From Reticulitermes lucifugus (Eukaryota > Arthropoda > Insecta > Blattodea > Rhinotermitidae), in contig JAKCWW010000232.1 in NCBI GenBank assembly GCA_026260175.1, positions 62,239-114,105 of the forward strand: a stretch of 51,867 nucleotides of DNA, read 5' to 3'. The notes under the pieces were generated by a model. That model was given only the letters and a program-made list of their open reading frames with translations, was not told the DNA's origin and made no database searches. The position numbers and the translations under genes are program-made. The first letter of the stretch is position 1, and each line of letters begins with the position of its first letter. Shown here one piece after another: positions 31,401-41,760 of this stretch.

Positions 31401-34400
31401 GTCCCTAACAGGAAACAATAAACTCCACACTCCAGCATGACCATTGTAGAGATCAGCAAAATTCAGCTAGGTATACAATCAAAATGCATGTGTGTTTAGC
31501 TGAATTTTGGTTGCCTGTGTGAAGGCCATTCAGGAGTGTGGAGCAGTCTGGCTGAGCTACTGATACTGGTCTGAGCCTTGCTGCCATGTTGTATGAGCAG
31601 TGACTGTACTGATGTACAGTAGTGTACAAATGTTATGCAAATTGTGCTGAAAATAGTATAATATTTCAAATTATTCAACTTCTAATTATCAGAGGGCTTT
31701 ACTGTAGTTTAGAATTACAAATTAACTGATTTTTAATTAATTGCAGTAAAAGGTACACAAAATTCTGTGTTTAAAGGAGGGAAACATTACATGCTTTGAA
31801 TTTTATGTTATTTTTAATTAATGAGTTTTTACTGTAATAGCTTGCAAGAACACCATTATGCAAATCTAAATGACCATTCCATGCATGGCTGCAGGCTGTT
31901 TACATGCCCACACAAGGGGATAAGGATTGTCTTAAATTCACATGGTAAAAAGTTAAATACTTGGGCCAGTTGTTTCATTGTCAGTGTGGAATATTTTTAG
32001 GGGAAGTTGTACTCTAATGCACTTTACTTTCTGACATTGCACCTAACATTTAAGATCGTCATTAAGTTAACCTATATGCAACACATGGCTCTCTTGTGTT
32101 GTGTGTGTGTGAAAACACTAAATTTTTGAGACTGAACCTGGCCTGCCACAGAAAGCAGAGAATGTATAATCACCTGAAAGACTTGTATGTGCATTGACTG
32201 CATAGTGTGATTAAATTAATGATGCACAGTTGACCAAACCTGCAGTTCAGGTGGGATCCAGATCCTCGTGATGTCTGCATGGTCAGACAGGGTAAAGTTC
32301 CTGTACTCGGTCTGTAAGAACAGATACGCATGAATAAGAAGAAAATTGTTTTCTTTTTCTTCAAACTAATGTCCCTTGATTGCAATACAATTTTCACGTC
32401 TTTCTAAAAGTTGCACAAAGGAGTCATCAGAGGTGTCTGAAGGAACTGCAGTTTAATACAGCAGTTATGTTCCTCTTGTTACCCTTGATATCCTGATATT
32501 TTCTTCCTTATATAGCAGTTTTCATGTTAGAGATAGAGAGGGCAGGTGTGAAGTCAGGTGAATAATGTGGTTGATCTCCACCATGGTGCAGTTCATCAGG
32601 AAACAGTTTACTGTCATGGCAGAATGAGCTCATAAATGAGACTGTGGGACAAGCTTCTTGCAGATCTTGCTCTTTCCCAAATTTATGAAGAATCTGACAG
32701 TCATCTCTTTGTTAATGGGTAGTCTATCCTCCATCAAATTTAGGGCCATTCAACAGGCTCTAGCCACTGTTTCACAAACGTTTGCAACTGTTTCCAGATT
32801 TCAAACAGTTGGTGGCAGCCCACTCCTTGGATCACCTTCAAGGTCCTTACATTCATGTCCGAATGTGTTAAAATATTTGAAGATGTGCGTATGAGATAGA
32901 GCTTCTTGAGGTTTACTTGTTGTTTCTTGGCAACAAAGGAAAACATCTTAACTTGTAGGGCTGCTACAGATGAACTAAGTGAACTACGACTTTCTTTTCA
33001 CTACTTTCTGCTCATCATAACATGAACTAACAGCAACCAGCTACAATTCCTATATGTGTCGAGCCACCCTTGCACAATAGCAGCAGTCCTCGAACTACAT
33101 ATTTGACCACATAGTAACATACCTGAAAGAGTCCACATAATAAGTCAGAACATGACAGACCATGTTGAGGAGGTTGAAATGTTTCCAAATTATAATTCAA
33201 CACTATGTGGACAACCATAGACATGATCCACAATAAGTTTTCATGAAGGATTACAATGAAGCTGTATACTTTTATTCTTTTAAATTCATTTAGACTGTTT
33301 TTCTTACAATCAGATGGTTCACGTAGTGGTACCCCTGTCATGGGCAAGCCACCAAAACAGTCTCGTGACAGCATTGGGGATGCAGCCAACATCATACCGA
33401 AGACAACAACTGCAACAGTGGCAACTACATCATCCACTCATACACCTACGTCCAGTGCCATCACCCCAACACTTTCTGTTCATCACACAGAGGAGAAATC
33501 TACTGACAGGTTTGAGATTGTGCAGCCAAGTGAGTTCCTGCCCAAATTTGCTGCTGTTCTGGACAAAAGTACGCCTCCTGTGTTGAATAGTGTGGCAGCA
33601 TTGGAGGCAAAGCGAGCCTATGACAGGCAGACTCGCCTTAGATCTATGCTTGCTGTTATAGCTGGGGAAGGTACGTGGCATTTTCTTCTGTGCTGTTCTT
33701 TTAACTGAGTTAATGTTGTTCTTACAAACTGTATTTGATATCTTGCTGTAGTGTTAATAAGTATGGAAGCTCAGAATTTTGGTTTAAATTTATCCATTAA
33801 TATATACCATGTCAAATTTTATTCACTGTGCTAAATGTTAATTATAATTTTTTCCATATAATTCCCTTTTCCCAGTACTGTACAGTTATTATCAGGGAAA
33901 TAAAATTAACAGAAGATGGTGGTATATACTGTATTTACTCAAATATAATGTGACCCTGCATATGGATGACCCCATTTGACAGTCTTCAGTTTTCAGGGCA
34001 GTACAGGTCTATATCAGCCAAGTTTTCATCACATAGTGTTTTGTTGCTTAATATTCTGGAATTAAATAATGTAATAACTTCCACTATCTTCATTTATATT
34101 GTCGCTGTGGTAATGGGAAAGTCACATTCACATTTTTGTAGCACATACTCCAGAACTTTTACAAAAGTGGCATTGAAATTTCCATGCTTGGGCCCATGAA
34201 ATTTTTTTTCAGGTGGAGTGTGTTCCCCTTATTAATAGTTCTCTTTGCTTTTTCCAGCACCACACATTCCTTTCTGTGACATGGAATTTCTGTGCCACAC
34301 AGTGGTCATTGATTTCTTCTGCATGTTTAACCATTTCTTTACTGCTGTTCTATATAGATCACAAGTACGATTGCACCCCAAGAGAGTCATTTTCTGTATT

Positions 34401-37400
34401 TATGCAACAAGGATATGTACTTCATTTTTAAGACATGCGGCTTAATCTCTGTGTTATTTCACACAAAATGCCATGTATTTCATAATTTTATCTTCTTTTG
34501 TTTAAATAACATTTACATTTTATGTAACAGGTGCACTGAAATTTAAAGTGTCCAACCCCATCAACAAAATGTTACCATGAATTGAAAATTAGCGCTGTAA
34601 CTGCAACACATTGGTTTTGTTGTTGTGGATGCTGTTGTACCTTTCTTTTCAACACTTGTGATGTTATAGACTACGTACATTAACTTGAACAACTTCTCAC
34701 TTCAGTAATGTGACTTGAAATGTACTGACATATCAATATTTAAACAGAAGTATGAAGTAATGTGTGTGTAATTATTGTAGTTACTGTGTTATTTTGTTTA
34801 TTTACCTAGCCATGGAAGATACTAAAACATTTGGCCTATTCACAGTATGTGTTGACTTTATGGATGATTATAAGGCAATCCCCATTTTTCAGAAGATGAA
34901 CTAGGAAAAAAATTCTCATCTTATGTTCCGGGAAATGTGGTACATGTTTTGATAGAGTTACACATTTTCTGTTTCTTTACTTACCAAAATTTTCTGTTTC
35001 ATTTTTCCTTCATCTTCTGTTGTTCCTTCTCCTTTCCCTGTTTATTCTGTTACTATAGGTTTACCAAGATTTCCTGTGTAGCTGTCCATCTAGTGTCACA
35101 TTTCCTGTCAGCTGCAACCACTTCTTTTGCATTGGTATGGTTGTGGCTTGACAACATCTGTATAAAAATGGTATGAACACTGAAGTTAATGGATTTTGGT
35201 TGTGATCAGGTACTTATAGCTAAATCAGAAAAGATGTACAATATACAGTTGTTGAATCAAGTCACTTCAGAGGGATGACAGTGTAAGGAATGTTCTGTGA
35301 GCATAAATCAGTAATGTTGTCATCACAATTCTGAGAGCCTGAAGTATAGTGGAATGATATGGTAGCCTTTAACATGATAATATTGTGTCTTTTTTTGTCT
35401 TTCTACAGATGATTTCACAAGAAAACCATCTTCCTCTAACAGCGACGTCGCTTCAACAACTGCCACAACTTCAACTTTGCAGAGTGTATGCCCTCTAGTG
35501 TCTGAAGCAGCTGAAGTGAGAGGGATGATAAGTCCTACAGAAACAAGTGTTCCATCAGGTACACAAGTACAATGTCCTACAGATAGCATTATCCAGACTG
35601 CAGCTGACAAGAGCTCAGATTTATCAAGCAGCACCTCACTGACAATATCTAATAATTTTTCAGCTGCAGTACCAAATACCAATGCTGCAAATAAAAATTT
35701 TGGACTTACGGGATCAGCAACATCTGTTACAAACCAAACAACATCAAATTTAACATCAGAATTATCTTCTTCAACCAGTGCTGCTGTTTGTTCTGAACAG
35801 AAGATACCAATGTTAATGACTGCTCCATCAAATCATGTTGCTCCCACAGAAGAGAAAATAGATCCTTTTAAAAATGCTGTTGTCACTTCTTCTGGTGTTC
35901 CTTTTATGTTTGGCAAACCACAATCTTCACATTCTCCACTAAATTCATCTTTGAATGCATCTGATTCATTGTCCAAAATATCAGGTGACAGTGCTCCACA
36001 GCTGGCCACTTCCTGCACCTCAGACAATGTGTGTAATGGGTCCAACACTCCTCCTTCCACCAAAGAACAGACAAGCCATGGGGCTTTGTCAGATGGCAGT
36101 TGCACCAGTGGAGGCTTCAGTGCATCATCAGCAATCACTGTTATCAATGTTGTGAAACCAGTGGTACCAGAAACCACAACGAGCTTGTTCAATTTTGGGA
36201 GCACAGCTGTTTCTCATACAGTGAATGCCAGTAACTCTACCTCAACTGCTGCAACTTCAAATTCGGTGTTTGGATCCATATTTACAGCAAGTAATACCCA
36301 AGCAAGTGTTGGTCCATTTGCTTCTCCGCCAGCTACCGCAAGTGATAGTAACCCTGCAGCAGTCTGTATCTTTGGTACTGCAAAAAGTAATGACAAACAA
36401 TCTGCAGCACTCCCCAGTGCAACATTAAATTGTGGCATAAACTCAGCCACAGGTAATGGTAGTCCCTTCCAGTTGAGTGCTGTGACTAGCAGTACTACTG
36501 CCAGTTCACCTGGGGGCTTCAAGTTTGACTTCTCAAAGGACATGAAAGAGAATGCAGCTGTATCAACAGTAGGAGGTTTGAAGCCAGCAGTCAATATTGC
36601 AGCCTCCAGTACAGAAGCGAATGCAACAACTTCTGCCATCACTTCCATATCTACGACCACTTCTGTCAGTACCTCCACACCTGCTTCAACAAGCAAATCA
36701 GCATCACCAAATATTAGAGCTGCACCAGGATTCACCTTCAGTAACACAAATACTGTAAATGGACCTAGTTCTGCGGGGTTTCCTGGAGGCATTTTTGGAA
36801 ATTCACAGCCACAGACTGACAGAGTGACACAAAAGGCACAGCAGAGCCTGTTTACGTTTGGTACCTCGTCTGCATCAAGTGGTGGTAAACCTGGGGGTTT
36901 TACTTTCAGTGGAAATGAATCAGGGCAGGCGTCACAGGCAAGTGGTGGGAATCTGCCTGATCAGTCATCACAGCCAGTATTTGGAGGTGGTGGGAGCAGA
37001 ACAGAACAGTCGCAGCCTGGCAGTGAAATATTTGGCACATTGCAATCATCTGGTGGAGTGTTTGGAACAGCACAGCCTTCACAACCGGCAGGAGGATTAT
37101 TTGGGAATTCAGTAGCCCAGTCAGGTGGGATATTTGGAAGCAGTAGCAGCAGTTCAGGACAGGTGCAGTTGACAGGAGGGATTTTTAGGACTGGAACAGA
37201 CCCACCTTCTCAGTCATTGTTGCCCTCCTCTGGGGTGTTTGGAAGTTCTGTCAGTCAAATGGCTAACCCATCTGGTGGATTATTTGGAAGTAAAGGAAAT
37301 GTGTCCACTCCATCTACACAGCCCTCTGGCGGAATATTTGGAAGTAGTGGAAATGTGTCCACTCCATCTACACAGCCATCTGTTGGATTATTTGGAAGCA

Positions 37401-40400
37401 GTGGAAGTATGTCTACTCCATCTACACAGCCCTCTGTTGGATTATTCGGAAGTAGTGGAAATGTGGTCACTCCATCCATGCAGCCCTCTGCTGGGTTATT
37501 TGGAAGTGGTGGAAATGTGTCCACTCCATCTACACAACCCTCTGGTGGATTATTTGCAAGTAGTGGAAGTGTGTCCACTCCATCTACGCAGCCCTCTGGT
37601 GGAGTGTTTGGAGTGGGTGGAATTTTGACTACTCAGGCCTCTGGTGGAATATTTGGTAGCAGTGGGAGTCTGTCAGTTCAGGCATCACAGCCAGCAGCTG
37701 GTCTTTTTGGGGGTGTTGACAGTATGTCACAACAGACATCTCAACCTTCTGCTGGAATTTTTGGGACTCCATCACAGCCCAGTGGTGGAATATTCAGCAG
37801 TGGGACCAATTTGACCACCCAGCCAGCTGGGGGAGTGTTTGGAGGTAGTGGAAGCTCTCAACCTATGTTTCAGTTTGGCTCAACATTGTCTGCTACTCCA
37901 GCACAGCAGCCAACAGCTGGTGGCAATGCAGGACTGTTTGGTGCTAGTACACCTTTCCAGTTTGGAGCAGGGAGTAGTAATGCTTCTGCCTCAACTTCTC
38001 AACCAACTGGTACGTTTTATTCCACTGTAATAGCAGTAACATATTGTAGCTTTGTATTCAAGTGATACTGAGCCATTAGTGAAGGTCTTATGTGCATATA
38101 TTTCACTTCACAAAGCTTTTTCTGCTGTCCCTGCATCTTCTCACAACTTTATCATTTTTAAATTTATTGTCTGCAGCCAGTTTCAGTTTCCTCTTAGCCT
38201 TCTGTATGAGGTCACCCTACTTTGTTTTTGCTATCCGAACTGCACATACTTCTTGATGGGTGGGATCATTAAGAAATAATATTGGTATAGGATTTAAGAA
38301 AAAAACTGTACTCTATGCTCTTGTGCATGACTAAGAGGTTCACAAAACTGGGAATAACCCTGGAAACCTACAACATTTCAACCACATGACCAAGATGCAT
38401 GGATAGCCTCAAAAGGGAAGGTCACCCTCCTCTAGGGGTCAGTCACTGGCTTCTGACTGCAGAGGCCCAAGTTCATTCACAGACCAGCCCAGATTTGTGG
38501 TGGACAAAGTGACACAGGGCAGGTTTTTCTCCGAGGACTCTGGTTTTCCTCTTTCATTATCATTCCACCAGTGCTCTGTAATCATGGTTACATCTGTCAC
38601 TGATGCTATATAATCTTAGCAGTTGACAGTGTTATTAATTAACACACCATTGATGTGTTTATCTGCAGACCAGCTCTTAGTTTCCATTACATACAGGAGT
38701 ATTGGCTGATGTGCCATGTGGACAAGGTCTGTGGTATTCTGATGGTATCAAACTTTTCATTGCAGGAGGTTTCAGTTTTGGAAGTCCATCAGCGCCAGCC
38801 ATCAGCTTCAATGCTGGGACATCTGGAAGTACTCCATTTCAGTTTGGTATGTCTGTATAGAGTGGTATCATTATCTAATCGCCTCAGAAAATTCAGTGTA
38901 GGGATTTTGTTACAAAGTGTTACACAATTTTAATATATTTTCAGTCTTTCTGTGTATGATGCACTGTTGTATGCGCCACTAATATATTACTATATTGTTG
39001 TATGTACTATTAATGTATGTATTGTATGGATATTATGTTGTAAAAGGGATTATGCATATTGCAGGATGTGCACAGTAATTGTCACATGTTTAATGTAACT
39101 AGAATTGTATGTATTGTACTTTGGCACTTGCCCCATGGTGGTCCGAACCCCTGATGTGAGACTCAAAATCACATGCGGTGCAAAGGCCAAGACTACTGAA
39201 CTTGGAACTCCTTGGAACTGATATAATCGGGGGACTCCCCCATATAAGTTCTTCTTTGTGTTTGAATCATCATACACGCCTGCTACAGTACACGAGGGTC
39301 AGAGTGTGACTCGTCGCCAGCAGGGTCAGGGAGTTGCCATCTCAGTCCTGTAATTTTCGTCTTTCTCTTCGTTAATGCATCAGTATTGAACATACTATCG
39401 TGTTTAAGTAATAACTCATTCCTCGCCCTAAACCCGCGTTTCCAAAACCCGATTGATGCCTCTAGTGGACAACATCTAAGATACGTCTACTAGCAGCAGG
39501 AGTTATCGGGATACAACAGCACTCTTTTGAAAACCTTCCAAAAAATGTTGCATGTGAAGACTGTTATATGTTTCTTTTGTATCAAGAAATATCATTGTTT
39601 TCTGTCACTGTATTGTTTCTTGTATAGTGATGACTTAATCTGTTGTGCATCTCCCTTGCCTGAAACCATGTCATCTTCTTCACTTCTTTGTTTGAACATC
39701 TGTGTAATGTGTACCTAATGTAATAACATTGTTCTTTGACAGCTGTGGTGTTGTAATTTGTTGTCATTTTTATTAGGGACTGATAACCATTACAGTGAAA
39801 CCTCTATCCATTGTTGTGCTGTGCATCTTTTCTGGTAAGAATTGTTTGTTTTTTTCTGGTCCCTAGCAATTGGACATACAAAGAATGTACAGTTATGTTG
39901 GATGCATCATTCTTCAAGATGTTGTTTTATTATGTCAGTCATTAAGAATTTGTGGGCCAGATACACAGTATTCCCAGAGTGATCATTACCGAGAAAAAAA
40001 ATAGTGAAAGTAACGTGATGATTGGAATGTACAGTAGCAATAACTTATTCCCTCCTACACTGGTGGTGGAGTGGAGGGGGAGGCTTAAGTTCTAAGGTGG
40101 CGTACCTCAAAACTGTGTTTTGCAGTTAGTAGTATCGTATCACATCATCGTGTTTGCCTCACCTTGTTGAGTTCAACATTTAACAGTTGTGAGGTTTAGT
40201 GTTATCAATCCTGTTACTGTTTATTTTTATTCTTGCCATGCAGGAAAAGTGCTAAAGAGAGGGTAAAAGTGCTACTTTGTGTGTGAACAGTGATGGCAGC
40301 AACAAACATGTGCCAGTCATGGGTGGAAAATCATTGAAACCACATTGTTTTTAGAACATAGAGAACTTCCTGCGAAATACAGCACAAGTAAAAAAGTGTG

Positions 40401-41573
40401 GATCACCATGACCATTTTGACAGAGATTTTTAAGGGCAGTGCAAGCCTCCATGGGTGTGCAAAGTGGAAATATTTTGTTGTTTTTGGGCAATTGCGATTC
40501 TCGTCCACAAGATACGTCATTTATAAGAAATGTAAAGGTTGTGTTTTATGCACCAAGTGGCACAAGCATGTTACAGCCTCTTAATTTGGGCATCGGAAAA
40601 TGTTTCAAGCAGTTGTACAAGAAGCACCTAGTACAAAATGCTGTGTGCTTTATGGACTGAGGTGGGGATGCCAAATTGAAAATGAGTGTTGTGCAAGTGA
40701 TATGTTTCACAATAGTGGCTTGGTGATAAGTTATGTAATCAGCAGTTTTTGTCAGTTCAGTTGTGGGCTTGAACTTAACACAGAAGCTGGTTTGGACTCC
40801 AATGTTGAAGAACAGGACTGGTTGGGCTAGGTGCTGAGAAGGATGTCAACTTCAGTTCTTACACACCTCTGGACAGTGAGCTTACCATGTGCAATGTTTC
40901 CAGCGTTGATGAGTTGTGTGATAATAGTGGGTGGAGGGATCACTGAACGAGAGGAAGAGGGAAACAAACATGAGCCTGAACCAGTGCGGAGCTTTACTGA
41001 AGCGATGCCACTTACAAAACTGTTAAATCATTGTTTTATGCACATAGCAATGATGAGCATGACGAACAGAACGTTTGAAACATGGAATTGGTGCTGTTTT
41101 GGCAAAAAGTGATGTGCACAGAGGTATTAAAGTTATTTGTTATTATTTTGTAGGCCTCGCTGGAAAATGTATAATCTTCATCTTTTGTTGTTGTTTTCTC
41201 ATATTTGTGACATGTTTAATGCTTTCCTGCAATGTCATTCTTCCCCCGTCCCTTCAAAAATGATGGATTGAGGTTTCAGTGTACTTAATATAGAGTTCAC
41301 TGTATTTATTTTCCATATTGGTCTCTTTGTTATGTAGTTTCCTCATTACTTCACTTTCCTGATCTGCCTCATAGATACAATTTCTTCTTTCAGCTGGGAT
41401 TGTTAAAATGTTACTATGCATTTAATCTGGACCCAAGATGTTTTTCACATGTTCCAGGTGCAGGAGCAGCACCAGCATTTGGAAGTCAGACCACAGGACA
41501 GGGCATGTTCAGCATTGGCTCTGGGTCTACTGCCCCACGGTCCCGTACCACCAGGTTGCGGCGACAGAGGTGA
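24828..41573 (+). CDS. POM121: Nuclear-pore membrane nucleoporin POM121
   Basis: Split gene. Coding exons: 24828-25483 (or -25495), 25570-25800, 27320-27431, 29495-29607, 30225-30394, 33314-33670, 35409-38009, 38766-38846, 41458-41573. All phases fit; the sum is 4437 nt, 1478 residues. Family knowledge: POM121 anchors nuclear pores in the pore membrane, carries NLSs for importin alpha/beta and an FG domain. Seen here: one strongly hydrophobic segment near residues 8-38, HIPVTVRIAPP (about 281-290) as in vertebrate POM121, SVLDVLKEMSRKR, NLS-like KRQRV, GKRARVDSP, KRTRN and RKASTKRKSS, many FG/GLFG repeats in exon 7, and an end MFSIGSGSTAPRSRTTRLRR like the vertebrate C-terminus. The start is the first in-frame ATG after a stop at 24687, with A at -3. 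Confidence 0.93.
25570..25800 (+). CDS. POM121: POM121 exon 2 (VTVRIAPP motif)
   Basis: Acceptor ttgtag, donor gtatat. It contains LPILSYNKLRRSFHIPVTVR followed by IAPPQ; VTVRIAPP is the best-conserved short motif shared with vertebrate POM121. Confidence 0.93.
25861..26050. other. POM121 intron 2, left part
   Basis: Plain AT-rich intron up to the hAT element; the last eight bases are its target site. Confidence 0.5.
26051..26640. mobile_element. Non-autonomous hAT element with perfect target-site duplication
   Basis: The ends CAGTGGTATTCAACCTGGGG and (reverse complement) AAGTGGTATTCAACCTTTTT are inverted repeats of the hAT type. Both sides carry the identical 8-mer CTATAGAT (26043-26050 and 26641-26648), the length known for hAT insertions. 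It is 590 bp with subterminal GGGGTACGC on both sides and no transposase. It lies in POM121 intron 2. Confidence 0.93.
26649..27319. other. POM121 intron 2, right part
   Basis: AT-rich intron. The open frame that starts near 26976 runs into exon 3 and is not a separate gene. Confidence 0.5.
27320..27431 (+). CDS. POM121: POM121 exon 3
   Basis: 112 nt. Encodes FLSKSQILGSNSVEDQHPSK and SVLDVLKEMSRKRIYAQ, the latter matching the VLSALKEKEKKR-like segment of vertebrate POM121. Donor gtaacc. Confidence 0.9.
28041..28310 (+). mobile_element. tRNA-derived SINE interrupted by a sequence gap
   Basis: The head has TGGCGCAGTTG (A box, 28054-28064) and GGTCGGTTCGATTCCGG (B box, about 28096-28106). After a run of N, the tail CCTGGAACCCTTAAGGGCCT ... 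GGGATTGCTTTACC matches, in reverse orientation, the piece at 51800-51867. It lies in POM121 intron 3. Confidence 0.85.
28171..28229. other. Assembly gap, 59 N
   Basis: Unknown bases inside a SINE, probably a scaffold gap caused by the repeat. Confidence 0.98.
28490..29220. repeat. Diverged tandem array, about 60-90 bp units
   Basis: At least six irregular copies of a unit of the form GTGTGTTCTCTGTGAGGTGT, AGCTGAGGCTGAAGAAACAG, TTGAGCATTGAGCATATAAT, ACAGAG, at about 28500, 28590, 28680, 28990, 29070 and 29150. Spacing is uneven and copies are degraded. It lies in POM121 intron 3. Confidence 0.7.
29495..29607 (+). CDS. POM121: POM121 exon 4 (acidic, KRQRV)
   Basis: Acceptor tcttttccag; 113 nt. 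Encodes IDDSEDDDVIKRQRVGEGH and ends before gtatgt, leaving two bases that join in phase with exon 5. Confidence 0.85.
29690..29895 (+). mobile_element. SINE body fragment
   Basis: AACCCAGCCTCCTATTCATT, CACTCCCCTTTGTATAGTGC and CAAGGTTAATACTGCATC follow the body of the common SINE family; the tRNA head is decayed. It lies in POM121 intron 4. Confidence 0.6.
30225..30394 (+). CDS. POM121: POM121 exon 5 (NLS cluster)
   Basis: Acceptor ctgttggcag, donor gttaga. Encodes GKRARVDSPSQ, HQEKRTRNNE and NHRKASTKRKSSTA, three short basic clusters suitable as importin-binding NLSs. Confidence 0.88.
30705..31837. mobile_element. Possible Tigger/pogo-type element, decayed
   Basis: The left end CAGTGAAACCTCATTAAGTC and the right end (reverse complement) CAGTAAAAACTCATTAA are similar inverted ends; TA follows on the right but not on the left. 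No transposase is readable. It encloses the foldback at 31371-31618 and lies in POM121 intron 5. Confidence 0.45.
31371..31618. repeat. Inverted repeat (foldback), about 55-80-bp arms
   Basis: The left arm, reverse complemented, reads TAGCTGAATTTTGCTG..GGAGTGTGGAG..GACTGTACAG. The right arm reads TAGCTGAATTTTGGTTG..GGAGTGTGGAG..GACTGTACTG. The arms are separated by about 30 bases. Confidence 0.65.
32290..32940 (-). pseudogene. Mariner-like transposase relic
   Basis: Minus-strand frames, broken by stops and shifts, give EDRLPINKEMTVRFFIN and GKSKICKKLVPQ (like the DNA-binding half of mariner transposases), then HYSPDFTP, NMKTAIK and RENCIAIKGH (like the SPDL-P third-Asp block and its tail). 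No intact ends were found. It lies in POM121 intron 5. Confidence 0.5.
33314..33670 (+). CDS. POM121: POM121 exon 6
   Basis: Acceptor cttacaatcag, donor gtacgt. Thr/Ser-rich, with PVMGKPPKQSRDSIGD and the helical-looking SVAALEAKRAYDRQTRLRSM. Confidence 0.88.
33671..35408. other. POM121 intron 6
   Basis: AT-rich. At 33945-34010 the text ACTGTATTTACTCAAATATA, followed by GTGACCC and CAGTTTTCAGG, resembles the terminus at 42958-43010. The block AGATGAACTAGGAAAAAAAT at about 34893 resembles the other end at 43060-43090. The interval 33945-34935 may therefore be one decayed element. Nothing else was seen. Confidence 0.4.
35409..38009 (+). CDS. POM121: POM121 exon 7 (FG-repeat domain)
   Basis: A 2601-nt exon after acceptor ttctacag. 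A Ser/Thr-rich linker is followed by many FG, GLFG, GIFG and GVFG repeats with Ser/Gln spacers, the binding surface for transport receptors. Residues of about 1170-1277 are six copies of an 18-residue unit. Donor G|gtacgt, phase 1. Confidence 0.93.
37277..37600 (+). repeat. Six tandem 54-bp units inside the POM121 FG exon
   Basis: Units start at 37277, 37331, 37385, 37439, 37493 and 37547. Each encodes GLFGS-GNVSTPSTQPSG or a close variant. The sixth has FAS instead of FGS and so loses the FG pair. The next block (37601 on) departs after GVFG. Confidence 0.92.
38425..38640 (+). mobile_element. tRNA-derived SINE, another family
   Basis: The head GGGGTCAGTCACTGGCTTCT, GACTGCAGAGGCCC and AAGTTCATTC has tRNA-like A and B boxes. 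The body has GGACTCTGGTTTTCC, TCATTATCATTCCACCAGTG and GATGCTATATAATCTTAGCA. It lies in POM121 intron 7. Confidence 0.65.
38766..38846 (+). CDS. POM121: POM121 exon 8
   Basis: Acceptor ttcattgcag, donor gtatgt. 81 nt encoding GFSFGSPSAPAISFNAGTSG and STPFQF, two more FG-type motifs. Confidence 0.9.
38965..39518. mobile_element. Solo LTR (554 bp)
   Basis: Starts TGTTGTAT and ends ATACAACA, perfect 8-bp terminal inverted repeats of TG...CA form. It is flanked by GCAC on both sides (38961-38964 and 39519-39522), a 4-bp target duplication. CCATATAAG at about 39240-39248 can be the LTR TATA box. The right third is GC- and CpG-richer than the intron around it. No internal domain and no second LTR are present, so recombination has removed the retrotransposon. 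It lies in POM121 intron 8. Confidence 0.85.
39793..41281 (+). pseudogene. Tigger/pogo transposon with dead transposase
   Basis: The ends CAGTGAAACCTCTATCCATT and (reverse complement) CACTGAAACCTCAATCCATC are flanked by TA at 39791-39792 and 41282-41283; 1489 bp. Readable transposase pieces in shifting frames are GKSLKPHCFKN, GNILLFLGNCDSRPQDTSFI, APSGTSMLQPLNLGIGKCFK and EPEPVRSFTEAMPL. These match the DDE core and C-terminus of pogo/Tigger proteins. In LLFLGNC the expected catalytic Asp (usually ..VDNC) is Gly. Stops and frameshifts confirm inactivity. Confidence 0.9.
41458..41573 (+). CDS. POM121: POM121 exon 9 (basic C-terminus and stop)
   Basis: Acceptor catgttccag. Encodes GAGAAPAFGSQTTGQG, MFSIGSGSTAP and RSRTTRLRRQR, then TGA. 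The FSIG-x-GS followed by a basic tail is the hallmark end of POM121. Confidence 0.95.
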
Positions 41574-41760
41574 ACTCGACTCATTTATTAAGTGGGTGGG
41601 GTTATTTAAATCACAAGAGTGGTCAGGTGTGTGTGAGCTATCAGATCATGTGTGTAAATAAGCCTTGTGAATATGTTGTTGGTCTTGGAGACATTTTGGA
41701 ATATACCACACCCATGTCACACTTTTGAACAGAAATAAATTATTTTCAGTTGACAAACAA
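41574..41760 (+). terminator. POM121 3' UTR with poly(A) signal
   Basis: AATAAA at 41734-41739, 161 bases after the stop, followed by a T/G-rich stretch. Later AATAAA words (about 42495, 43937) are possible alternative sites. Confidence 0.6.

Noticed and set aside
36214-36792. 192-codon antisense frame in the POM121 FG exon
   Set aside because: Shadow of a Ser/Thr/Ala-rich coding sequence; such exons leave long open antisense frames. The same applies to 37239-37628 and 37255-37578.
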